From Triangularia verruculosa (taxonomy: Eukaryota > Ascomycota > Sordariomycetes > Sordariales > Podosporaceae), in the NCBI GenBank assembly GCA_033296885.1, contig MU863939.1:124001-188000 (forward strand): DNA of 64,000 bases. The letters are read 5' to 3'. Positions 40,988 through 52,284 of the stretch are shown piece by piece. Each line of letters begins with the position of its first letter. The stretch's first letter is position 1. Position numbers and translations under genes: made by a program. The notes under the pieces were generated by a model. It did no database searches. It was not told the DNA's origin and worked only from the letters and a program-made list of their open reading frames with translations.

Positions 40988-43900
40988 ATGGATCCCCTTA
41001 CTTCCCTCAGTCTGGTTGCCAACATCGCCGCCTTTGTTGATTTCGGTTTCAAGATCGTGGCCGCCGCTCGCCAGGTCAAAAGCTCCGCAACCGGGACGAC
41101 TACCACAAATGCCAACGCCGAGGTCCTCACCATTAATCTTAGAGCTATCGCTGCGAAGATAAAGGACTCTCGATTCACCGGTGACTCTGCCTCCAATGAC
41201 CCTCGGTTGAGTTCCCTTGTTGCCGAATGTGAGCGTCTATCAGAAGAGCTGCTTCGTTTGTTGAGTTCTCTGAAAGCAAAGAAGCCGGGCTCACGGAGAC
41301 ATGTTCTCAGCATTGCATTCAGGAACATGATGAAAAGAAGTGAAAGGGATGAATTGGAAGCACGTTTGGATAGATGCAGAAACCAGTTGCAACTTGAGAT
41401 TGCACAAAGAACCAGGTAAGTTGACATATGAACGTCCTCCAGCACCGCCGCAGAAAAGAATGTTGAACGCTGACGAATATCCCTAGCGAGAAGTCATTGC
41501 AACGCCTTGAATCCATCGCGGCGACCGGGGAATGCCAGACCAACGAGCTTAATGCCATCAAGCACAGCTTGCATGATTTGCATCAGCTGCACTCCCCCAC
41601 GGCCACCAAACTCGATACCGCGTCGTTTCAAGGATTGACCGCCCTGCTCAAATTGTGTGGGCAGGCCTTTGAAAGTGTCGCTCTTTCTAAGCTTCTGGCC
41701 TCCATTGGGTTCGAAAAAATGACTGATCGACTTGAGAATATAGCCGAGGCCCATGCTACTACTTTTAACTGGCTGTTGGATGCATCAGAAGCCGTGGATC
41801 CAAAGGCTTCCTTGGGCAATCTGGAGTCCGCGGAAGCCCAGGAGTGGCTACGCTTCACTCAGGTTCAGGACCTTTATCGCAAGACTTCCCGAGAAACTTT
41901 AACTTCATGGCTTGCAAAGGGCAATGGAATCTTCCACATTTTTGGGAAGCCAGGATCCGGAAAATCTACTCTTTTGAAGCACCTGTTGCGACACCCGATC
42001 GCTCAGAGTCTGCTAGAAGATTGGGCGGGAAAGAAAATGCTGGTGAAATGCTCGTTTTTCTTCTGGAAAGGCGGCTCGGATGGCCAAAAGACCTTTTCTG
42101 GGCTCTACCGGTCCCTCCTGTGCTCTGTCTTGAAGCAATGCCCTGAGCTGGCTCCGATAATCCTGCCCGCCCCTTGGCAGGCATCCCTACAAGGAGCCAA
42201 CGTGGAGATGACCGACTCGCAGGCACGTGCTGCATTTCTTGACATAATCGGACAAGACGAGGTATTTACACATCGAAAATTCGTGCTTTTTATCGATGGT
42301 CTGGATGAGTTCGAGGGGGATGACGTCGCTTTGGTCCGAACATTGCTTGGCTGGACGCAACTCAGGCCCGAGAGCATAAAAATATGCGTTTCAAGTCGGG
42401 AGCTACCGCTATTCCAGGAGCGATTCTCGTCATATCCCAAGCTTCGTTTGCATGAGGTGACAAGCTTGGATATCATGGGGTTCGTGAAAAGCACGCTGGA
42501 GGAAAATGAAGACTTGTCTTCGGCAATTGACCATAGCCTTACCCTACGGCTTGGTCAGAAGATCATCCAAAAGGCAGAAGGTGTGTTTCTGTGGGTTTCA
42601 TTGGTACTCCGAGTTGTTGAACGGGGACTTCTTCACGAGGACGACCCTAGAGATCTTGAAGCCAAGATCGATGGTCTTCCAAGTGAACTCGAAGAGCTCT
42701 TCGGGGTGATATTCAAGGCGATAGAGACAGAGTCTCACCCAATCGACAGGCGGAGGGCTATGATCACTCTATCTCTGTGCATGACACGGACAAAGTGCTA
42801 TCTAGCGGACCTCCTGCTCTATCAGCTATCGTTTTTGGACGACTACGAATCAGATTGCGACTTTCTGTTCAAGATTCCTGGGCCTGAAGTGGTTGCGGAA
42901 GACGAAGAAAGGTTAAGGCGGTGCCGAAAACAAGTCAACGGAAGGTGCAGAGGACTTGTGAGTGTTACTTCACCAAGTCCCTCTGAACCTGAAGATGTGA
43001 TACCCAAAAGACGAGCCGAGTTAGTGACCATTACACACCGGTCACTTTTGGAGTTCTTTGCGAGACCGGAAGTCAGCGCAGTTGTCGAGTTTCAGACTCG
43101 GGGATTCAATACGACACAGTTTAGTTGTCGGTCGTTCGTCGCTCAGCAGATAACAGAACTGGATCCAGAATCACTATCCGAAAATGATATCTATCGCGAT
43201 GTGTTAACACTCCTGAAGATCGCATGGGGCGCCGGCCGTATAGACACTTCGACTGTTACTCAGGTCCTTCTGGACCTGGAGAGAATCCCATTTCTTTCCT
43301 CTTCGCTTAACAACTCTCGAGGCGATCAAAGTCACGAGATGGACTATATCTGGCCTTTTCTTTGGAGAGAAGGGTCCATGTCTCATTTCCAGGCTACTGA
43401 TATGGAAAACCGCACCGTTGCTCAAATGATCATCTTTCTGGCGATGAAGTATGGACTACCAGAGCTTCTTGCCCCCTCCGAAGCGCTCAAAGGGGGACTG
43501 ATCGCTCAGGCTGCGCAGAATATTGGACCTCAGCAATTATTTATGCGTATTTTTGATACAATGGTGGGAATGCGGAGAAACTCCTGGGATGAGAAGGATC
43601 TCACGATTTATGACCGCCTTCTCAAGTGCCTTGCCATGTGTTTACACGATGGTGCATCCCCAAATAAAGCGGTTAACTGGAAACACAGTAACTTCGCCGA
43701 AGATACGAACTATGCGACGTTGTGGGAAATACTGATCTGGACGAGTCTGTGTGGGTGCAACCGGCTCAACATATATGAACTCGGAAGACAGAAGCTGATC
43801 ACTTGTCTACTACCAATATGGGTATTTTTTCTCGCTTATGGCGCAGACACCGAGTTCCGCTTGAAAGTTGAAACCCGCCACTCAGTTGAAGTATATCAGG

Positions 43901-44361
43901 ACCTCATTAGCGTGGTTGGGCTGTTTGGAAAGGACGAGGAGGAGCGATTCACTCCAATCTTCATTCCTCCGTCACAGAATGCGGCGGTGGATCTCGCCGC
44001 GCGGCAGAAGGGGGTTTTAAGCTTATCGGATCTTGTTTGTCTTCTTTTCCCGAATGACTTTGAAAAGCTTTTGCCCTTGATCGACCAAGACGCAAACACG
44101 ACAGAGCATCGGACGAACAGGTCACTGGAGGTTCTCAGATCGTTTGGGCTTGACCTGGATCATTGGAGCCCGCCACTGCCAGCACACAACTCCCCACTAT
44201 TCCCGGAAATCGAAGGCTGCTCTGTGAACAAAACCATCTTGTTGAGGGGTGTTTATTCGATCAACGACCCGGAGCGTGGAGTTGTCGTATACTCCAAGGA
44301 AGGAATCGCATCTCTCGACCCAAGCAATCCAATTCATGCCAATGCGTCGCTGATTGACTGA
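40988..44361 (+). CDS. NACHT-domain NLR-like protein
   Basis: Exons 40988-41415 and 41487-44361 with a 71-bp intron give 1,100 residues. The N-terminus (M-D-P-L-T-S-L-S-L-V-A-N-I-A-A-F-V-D-F-G) is the helical type that precedes NACHT in many fungal STAND proteins. A coiled-coil-like linker follows. The NTPase core is intact: F-G-K-P-G-S-G-K-S-T-L-L (Walker A, about residue 295), V-L-F-I-D-G-L-D-E-F (Walker B, near 412) and I-C-V-S-S-R-E-L-P (sensor). A helical region (T-H-R-S-L-L-E-F-F) follows. No WD40, ankyrin or TPR repeats are seen at the C-terminus. Such proteins are thought to act in fungal non-self recognition and programmed cell death. Its end is 42 bp from the convergent mpaB-like gene. 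Confidence 0.88.
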
Positions 44362-44403
44362 TAGAGGTCATCCAGTACATGCTGAAGGTTGGAGACAAGA
44401 TTT

Positions 44404-45558
44404 TCAGATCATCCACCGACCATGGACCCTAATATCCTCCGCCGCCCTTGCCATGTCCTTCTTCATCCAAGACACAATCACCACTTTCACCCTCCCTGAC
44501 ATCAACCAATTAGCACACCAAATCGACAAAACCACGACCCAATACGCTGCCCAAACCAGCCACCCCCTCGGATCCGGCAGTCCAAATGCCATCCTAATCC
44601 TGGCAGGCAACCAAACAGCCATCAATACTCTCATCACCGGCAGCGTCCAGATCAAAAGCCACGGCAGCTCCATTTCCCTCAGCAAAATATTCGCAACCTT
44701 CTTGCTCGCCTCGGTGATCTCTATTGTCCGAATCTGCTCGTCAAAATACGCCTCAAACTCCTCTAGCGACGAAGGCCACATCTCAGCCGGCATATCCAAC
44801 GCCGTGGCGAACCGCCCAAACTGCTGGCAGAGTACCTCTTTCTGGGCGCGCGGCATGGGGTTTTGGTCGACGGAGAGAAGGTCCTGGGTTAGCTGCCCGG
44901 CAACGAAGAGTGTCGCTGCTGTCCACTTTTGGAGCTCGGGATCGGTAGCGGTGTAGGAGGGACCGTTGATGAAGGAGTCTATCAACTGTTAGACTGACAT
45001 CTCAGATGGTCATGAGCTTGAAGAATTGGGACGGTGGTACACACGTTGTTTCTTGATGGCGCCACATATTAGAGCTTTCTGTTCTTCTGTTCCGTGGACG
45101 ACGGCCATTATGAAGGCTGCAGTGCGTCGGAATCGTGAGATGGGATGTGTCTGGAAGCGGGAGTGGGTACACGAGCCGAGGGCTATGCCTGGGGCTGCGA
45201 TCTGGAGGAGAACTGCGTAGGGGCCGCCGAGCCAGGTGACTAGGTTACCGCATGATTGTTTAAGGAGGTCTTCTGGGATCGGAGGCGGTGGTGACGCCGA
45301 AAGGAGGGACTTGTTTTCTCGTTTTGGAGGCAGGAGTGGTGATTCTGAGGGACTCGTATGAGATGATACTCTTTTGGGCATGGATACCTGCCAGGTTGGA
45401 TACTGAGTGTATAAGGGAGGTGATTGGTTATTCTCCAATCTTTGGGCATAGCTTTTTGAATGATGTTGGGGGCGGTCAGAGTCCACAGCACGTTGGTGGG
45501 CGTGGGAGCCGAGGTATTGGATTTTCTTTGTTTGAGCTTTCAGCTTAGCGCTCGCCAT
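44404..45558 (-). CDS. ER-bound oxygenase, mpaB/DUF2236 family
   Basis: Exons 45558-45043 and 44985-44404 with a 57-bp intron give 365 residues. After a low-complexity N-terminus the DUF2236 core reads W-L-G-G-P-Y-A-V-L-L-Q-I-A-A-P-G-I-A, F-R-R-T-A-A-F-I-M-A-V-V-H-G-T and, after the intron, Y-T-A-T-D-P-E-L-Q-K-W-T-A-A-T-L, all typical of the MpaB' and latex-clearing-protein superfamily, which are haem or iron oxygenases. Two hydrophobic helices near the C-terminus (L-L-I-W-T-L-P-V and W-A-A-Y-W-V-V-V-L-S-I-W) could anchor it. MpaB cleaves a prenyl side chain in mycophenolic acid synthesis, but most fungal members have unknown substrates, and no biosynthetic cluster is visible here. Confidence 0.85.
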
Positions 45559-46678
45559 TACGTCTCAAAATTCTGGTCACCACAAGAATAAACTCAAGAT
45601 CACAAACATGGCAAAAATAAGTGACTGTCGACCTAGTTATACCAAAGGCCTCCTTCTTCAGCTGACAGGAGGTCCGGATAAGCCCGATACCTAAGTGGGT
45701 GTCATGCATGCATGTCTCATTGTGCCACCCGGGCCGTCTGACGGCGAGAAAAATGAATCACGACTGGGTGATGCCACTCGAAACGTCCATTCAGGTAACC
45801 GACAAAACGAGACACCCTTGGAGCTTCGAGGTGGATACAACCTATCATAGGTATCGCGAAAGGAGAAATAGCCACATGTGGAAAGGTGACAGGTGGGTTA
45901 CATCGGCTGAGTCCATGTCAGCACCACCTGCAGGACCTCCGGAGGCCGCAGGCATACTAAAGATGCCGTGGAGTAGAAGGGATGGTTACAGGCATTTTAA
46001 AGCCGTTCAGTAGAGAAATTCTTGCTTTAAAGTACGTGGTTTAGGAGAGATCTGTCACACAAGTTAAGGTAATGGGCCATTTCTCACCCGAAGGCTCACC
46101 TTCAAAATAGTAGCAGCACAAAAGCGCGTAGGCCAGCGGATGTTTCGCTCTTCACTTCAATGTAGCACCCTGTATGCAATGACAGGCGTTCTTTAAGGGT
46201 GGCAACGGGAAGGGAAGGCAGACAATCTTGTTATAGAAGACAAATGGGCCTGATCCCGGCACCTTTGACTGCTAAATACCAAACAATTGCCGGATTTCTT
46301 GTTTTTGATGCTAAGCGCATATCAGAGTGGCATGGTGCCAGATAGGAACGTCCGCGGCCTGCGTGGCTTGTTGGACGCGCGCTTAGGTAGGTGAAGTAGG
46401 TACATTGGGAAGCCACAAGGTCTTGGGGCCTCAATAACATCAAATGGCTTTGGTCTGGATATAGTATGGAATACTGAATTTCGGCCATTACAGGTGAACG
46501 TGGTTATTCTACAAGAGAGCGCACCAATGAGAGGCGGCCACGATGCAACGCCTTCATGGACTGCTGCTCGCATTTTTTGAAGTACATTAAACAACGTTGT
46601 ATCCTTTGTACAAACTTACATGTACCTAGCTTTGACTTTAGTCGCAAGGAAAAACAACTTCAGGCGCAAAGTTTCAAC
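45559..46678. other. Intergenic, nothing recognised
   Basis: Frames at 45699-46013 and 46231-46594 overlap others and have no motif. It holds the divergent promoters of the mpaB-like and modin-like genes. Confidence 0.4.
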
Positions 46679-48660
46679 ATGCCCGACATCGACGCCGTCG
46701 CCCTCGCGGCCCTCATCATCTCCATCATCGCATTAACCTCTACAATTGGCCAGCTCCTCCAGCAATATTTCGCCACAGCTGATGGCTACCGTCGTTGCCT
46801 CCCCTCCGTCATGGGCCGCTGGGGGACGAAATCCGAACGACGATGGCGATGGCGCGAATTTCGTTTCGAGACCATTTACTACGTGCCGCATATCTCGTTG
46901 CACAAGTTAACCTCGTTTGGAGGGGATACGGTCTCCCTGTCTAAAATCTGGGACGAGGATTGGCGTGGAACGAGGCATTTAAATAGGGAGTACCTGCTCG
47001 AGAATGATGAATTTCACAGTGAGTACAAAACGTCCACTATCTGACAGTTGAGATTGAAGCTGAAAGATACCGCTACATCTAGACGCTGCACTAGATGATT
47101 CTTGGGGGAGCGGAGAGATGGTATGCTGGGTGACTTTTGTGAAGCGACTCGCCCAGTCAGAACAGTCGCTGGCCCAAGCATTTCGTCCCCTGTCCCAGCA
47201 TCCCAGGGAATGGATAAAATGGGAGAGTAGATCCGGTAGCGTTCCATCTGTTCCGTCTATTCGAGTTCTTCGGCGGTCATGGGATTTCATGGTCAGTGTT
47301 GCTGCCATGACAGGAATAAATGTGGACCAAGCCTAACTTGAACGTGATCAAGCCACCAGACGTTACCAGACCCCTTTGCCGGACCACCTTGGCGGATATT
47401 GCAATCCTAGCGTAAGTCTCCGTCCACGATACTCCAGATCTCTCACTGGAGCCGCTCGCAAGTGCGAAACTGACTTGATATAACCTCAGCCTACGTCTCG
47501 GAATGAAATGGAAAGAGTTTGACCCTCCGAATGGGAAGCTCAGAGCCGAAGGTCCACAGGGAATCATCACCTCGCGGTTCATCCGATCCATTGGTCTCTG
47601 CCTCGAATACACCGACACGGAACATGATGGCACTCTGGGAGCCACCGTACCACGGAAGTTAGACCGCATTCTTTTGGATAGCTTCCTTCCAGTAGACGAT
47701 GTCTCCTACTTCCTCTTTGGCATTGTCCGCGGAAACCCCAGACTCGCTTGCTACGACCGCCGCATCGACAGTCCCGCTAGCATCACCCACTTCCTCGACT
47801 TCCTTGACAGCACCAGCGCCACACCGCTCCATCTATCCGCCAACCTCGCCAAGGCAATGAAGCAACGAGAAGGCTGGATGCCTGGATTCGGCGACATTAT
47901 CCCCATCACCGCACCCAAGCTCAGCAGCGCCGAATCCTTGCTCTGCCGCATCCCGATGCCAAACAGCTACGCGCCCGGCGTGCTGCGCTCCAAAGAGGGC
48001 CAACAGGTCTTCTGTGCGCGGCTGCGTGACATGCACACGGCGACAGGTGCGTCATCACAGCAACTTGCCAAGATCATGCTTCATCTTGACATTCTCGAGC
48101 GCGACCACCACGACTTCTGGACCGCCGGAGACGAGGTCTGGGGAACCATACGACTGGACGAGCACATCTCCGATCTCGCCAACGCAGCCTTCCGGGCAAA
48201 GGAGGCGTATAGCCGGACGGTGCACATCATTTTGGATGAGATGGAGGACTATCTCATCGGTATTAATGTGGACCCTCGCGGATCGATTCGCGGATACAAA
48301 AAAGAGCTCCGCCGTGGGTTTTGCTATGATACCCTTCTTGTCGAACATATTCGTATGGCCGTTGATTCTTATGAGGCTGCCATCGAAAAGTTGATCATCC
48401 CTCCGTCAGAATGGCGCGGTTTATCAGGTGGTAGACGTGACTGGCTTGCGGCCTGTATGAACGAGTATTGGGATCGTCTCGACGTTGTCTGCGCCGCCGT
48501 GTCGGAATACACGGACGCACCGAGGGAATTGATCATCGATGCTTGGGTTTCCATGATTTTTCGTGCCTTCTGCTGGCACCACTGTCATAGCTTAGTGCCG
48601 ACCGGTATGAATCTGAATCCGGAGTGGCATCGAAACCGGATGCCTGTTTATCTAGGTTAA
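46679..48660 (+). CDS. Modin-like fungal protein
   Basis: Four exons (46679-47018, 47083-47291, 47353-47411, 47490-48660; introns 64, 61, 78 bp) give 592 residues with open frames at each join. The start is typical of the family that databases, as I recall, label modin: a hydrophobic helix (A-L-A-A-L-I-I-S-I-I-A-L) followed by Q-Q-Y-F-A-T-A-D-G-Y-R-R-C, S-V-M-G-R-W-G, R-W-R-W-R-E-F-R-F-E; then after intron 2 a segment P-P-D-V-T-R-P-L and R-L-G-M-K-W. It is likely membrane-anchored by the N-terminal helix. The biochemical role of the family is unknown to me. Its position near NACHT and patatin genes agrees with a link to incompatibility, but this is only association. Confidence 0.78.
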
Positions 48661-48963
48661 GGTACCTATTTTAAACAAAAAGGCATTTTAAGTTGAAGAT
48701 GGACATGGCATAGAATTATGTATATATAGTACAAGACAGCAGCACTACCCATGAACAACCAGATACAGTTAATTCCAACAGCAGTAACACGCTCCTTTGG
48801 GGAATAGTGAAAAAACAATACAAAAACAACCCAACCCAGCCAAGCAAAACCAGTAGCGATCCCGAGAACCTAAAAGCACTCCCGCCACATGCAACCCTCC
48901 ACCAATCCGTGTCATCCCGATCATGTCAAAAGCACACTTAGAAACTTTTCTTGCCGCGACCCC
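48661..48963. other. Convergent 3' region of modin-like and fasciclin genes
   Basis: AT-rich with a TATATATAG run at about 48720; no gene seen. Confidence 0.4.
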
Positions 48964-50199
48964 TTAAAGCTGAGCCAAGACGACACCAGCACCAAGGAGA
49001 GCAGCCATGCCGAGGGCCGCACCCTGAGCAGCAGCACCAGCTTCCACAGGAGCACCATCACCACCACCATTGCCACCATCCGGGCTCGAGGTAGGGGTAG
49101 GCTCGGAAGTAGCCTGAGTAGAAGTAAGAGGAAGAGCGATACCCGTAGTGAAGGGAATACCGCCGGTGCTGCTGGCGCCAGGGAATGCGGGAGCCTGAGT
49201 GGAAGCAGCAGGGTCGGGCTCAGCGTTCGCGTTGGAGGGGTTAAGGACACTGTTCAAGTCTCGTCAGCACCCATACTCTCGAATCATCTGTGGTTCGAAA
49301 AAAAAAAAAGCTTACCCATCAATAACATGAATAACCCCATTAGCGCACAGCACATCGGCCTTGACAACCCTCGCACTGTTCACAAACACGCTCCCATCCT
49401 CCACCCGGAGCGTAATATCCCCGCCCTGGAACGTCGTGGCAGTCGCCCCATCCTCAATCTGGTTTGAATACACCGTCTGGCCCACAATCACATGATACCC
49501 CAAAATCCCAGCCAGTTGCTCAACAGTCAAGCCACTGACCAGATTCCCAATCGCATCAAAGGCCTCGTTGTTCGGAGCGAAGAGAGTGATATCCCTCGCA
49601 TCCGTCAGCGTCTGGGCAACGCCAGCCTGCGTCACGGCACCGACGAGAGCAGTCAGGTTCTGCTCGAGCAGCGCGGTGGGGAGAGCAGCAGGGATGGTGA
49701 GGTAGTTGTCGATGATGTGAATGGTTCCGCCGGTGTAGTTGAAGTTGGCCGACTCGACAGTCGACAACTGTCCGTTGCCGGAGACGAAGCCGACGCCGTT
49801 GTTGGAGGACTGGGCCTGGAGTCTTTGACCGCCTGTGACATTGCTGTAGGCGGCGATGTCGAGGATTGTGGGGATGAACTGGGTGGGGGAAGAGGTTAGA
49901 TTGGAGGCGTAGTAAGTGCCGTTCAAGACGTGGTAGGCAAGGAAGGCGGTTAGATAGTTGGGGTCGGCGAGCAGCTCGTTGGCCAGCGGGGTGGCGTTCA
50001 GTCTGGCGAGGGCCTCGTTAGAGGGGGCAAGGAGGGTGACGTCTTGAGCGTTGGCGAAGAGCTCGTAGATGACTTCTTCAGACTGGAGGAATGTGGTGAG
50101 GGAGGAGAGGGTAGCGGCGTTCTGGGCGAGGACGTCGGCGAGGGTTTGGGCATTGGCCGCGGAGGCGAGACCCAGGAGAGAAAAAGTCTTGAGATGCAT
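48964..50199 (-). CDS. Secreted, GPI-anchored fasciclin (FAS1) protein
   Basis: Exons 50199-49316 and 49249-48964 (66-bp intron that contains a run of 12 T on the coding strand) give 389 residues. Signal peptide: M-H-L-K-T-F-S-L-L-G-L-A-S-A-A-N-A. Two FAS1 domains are seen: the first with V-T-L-L-A-P-S-N-E-A-L and Y-H-V-L-N-G-T, the second with I-T-L-F-A-P-N-N-E-A-F and Y-H-V-I-V-G-Q, closing with V-I-H-V-I-D-G-V-L-N-P. A Ser/Thr/Pro/Gly-rich stalk and a hydrophobic tail (G-M-A-A-L-L-G-A-G-V-V-L-A) indicate a GPI signal. Many N-glycosylation sites are present. FAS1 proteins act in adhesion at the cell surface. Start ATG 50199 chosen over an in-frame TTG/GTG extension because it gives the signal peptide. 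Confidence 0.9.
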
Positions 50200-52284
50200 G
50201 TTGGTTGTGTTTGTGTTGTTGTGCTGAGAGAGGGAGAGAGTGTGAACCAAGAGGCAGCTCAGGGAAGCGAGGGAGAAGGGGGCTCGTCAGCAGTGATAGC
50301 CCAGTGGCGCTTTTGAACGGTAAAGGCGGATGTTACTTCATAGATGTCTGTCTGTCTGTCTAAGCTGTCTCAACGACCACGGGGAGGCCACGGGATTTTA
50401 AGCGACGCCGGTCAAGACAATGCATCCCTCGGCTTCTGCCTACATCTAAAGCCTTTATTCAGTAGAGCCTGACCGATCTGAACATTCACCAGAAACCCTT
50501 TCGGCATCGTTAAGTCGCATAGATCATGAGGCTGCTGCAGGGACTACCAACCCGAATGCGAGTAGTCAGACTCCATCCAACAAGCCTTCACACCTCTTGA
50601 ACAAGCTTGGCATACCCGCCAGTCCACCCCTGACAAAGAGAGCAGAGAGAAAACAAACAGGAAATGTCGTCACCATGCAGCGGTCCGTGGCTTGGCAGCT
50701 TCTGACCTGGAGCTAGTCGGCATGTTGTAATCCATCCATCCAAGGTCCGGCTTCGGTGAAGACTCCTCAAATCGAGATGTGCACGCTGCGCCTTCCAACA
50801 TCAGGCCAGTCTCCGCCTTCGACCGCAGATGAGCGAGGCGATGGGATATATTTCCCTGGAAAACTCTGTTCATCTGGCCTTGGGGTGTGAATAGGATACG
50901 CGTCCCTGCATGCCGTAGAGGGCCTTGTTGCCCATCTGCAGCAGTAGCCAAACCTTCTCGAGAGTCGACGATTCCACCAGCTCGGCATTCTAGTCATCCC
51001 GGCGATCCGGCCGAGGCCCAAGCCGAAGCCCATCCAAAATATGGTTCCCATCGATGCTTTCTTCGAATTTCGATTGCGGTGCCTGAAGCCAAGCGAAAAC
51101 AGCACGGCAACTCGTTGGTATTTGCCTCGTGCCGTTCTTGGCGGATATTCGTTTCGTCCATCGACTGGCCGTTGTGTCTGGTGTTTTCCAGATGTCAGGA
51201 AAAAGGGACCACACAGCCCCGATTCCACCAGATGGCGACAAGGGTGGAAGCCCCATCTGCGATCGCCAAGCTTCGGATCCGGGGCGGGTCTGATCGCTGG
51301 ACTGCACGCCGATTCGCTGGCTTTTCGGCTACCGCACGGGCCCCAAGTCCATTGAACTGGGCGCTAAACTCTTTGGCGTCTTAGTGGAGGCCAGCTGTGG
51401 GGTAGCTGGGAAACTTGAACTGACGACGAACAGCCCCAAATAGCTCAACTCAGTGTTCCGTGTCTCCCAGCTGCGGTGCTTTGTCAGTCTTGACAAAAGC
51501 TCTCATAGCTCCTGAATAAAGGCTGTGTCACTGAGCGAGATTGTCGGCACAAGAAACGACCTGGCTTCTGCCGCTTTGGGTATCGAAAGCATTCGACGGG
51601 AGACCGCATCGACGACAGCCAAGCCACACAGGCCGCGTTACCCAGAGAATCCTCTCGATGGTAAGGACGAGAGCTCGATCGATGAGGAGCTGACAATTGC
51701 TGTCAAAACATGTTGTGATGGCAGAACAGCCTTTGCAGCGTTGTACAATGGTGCTGACATCTGCTGATTCCTGTCCAATGGATGCCGCAAGTGCCGGCCA
51801 TATCCACCCTTTTGCGTTGATGGTAAGGGTATCCGGGCAGATCGTCACCGATAAGAAGCTGTGAGTTGGTATGATGGCGAATAAAGATAGGAAGCCTTGA
51901 ATGAAAGCTTGCGAGATGAGGCTGTGAGGTGGTAGGACATGTTCTCGTGTGATATTGGCCTACCAAAGCCTCAACGATACGCAATGGTCCCAGAAAGTAA
52001 GGCGGAGAAGAGCGGGGGCAGGATCGATAGAGAGCATTTTGAGGGCCAGGGAGGAAAAAACGACGGCTCCAATGTGTCACGACTTCATTCAGCAAAGTAA
52101 TCAGGCGAGAATCGCAGTTGCATTCACCCAAGAGGTTTGCAGCTCAAAAATATCCAACATGTCTATCTCTATGAGGCTTGTTCCAAAACACCCCCGACCT
52201 GACGAAGCCGAAGCACCAAACGATACATACAGTATTCCGCAACGCCCCCCAAACACCCAATGCTATGAAGATGCTAACAACAAA
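50200..52284. other. 2.1-kb stretch without a recognised gene
   Basis: Several overlapping ORFs of 100-165 codons exist on both strands (for example 50887-51384 and 50767-51228). Their compositions mirror each other, rich in Arg, Ser and Pro, and none has a motif. It holds the fasciclin promoter and the 3' UTR of the phosphatase. Confidence 0.45.

Noticed and set aside
50767..51384. Overlapping ORFs of 150-165 codons on both strands
   Set aside because: They are Arg/Pro/Ser-rich mirror frames with no motif, signal peptide or helix; a product could not be supported.
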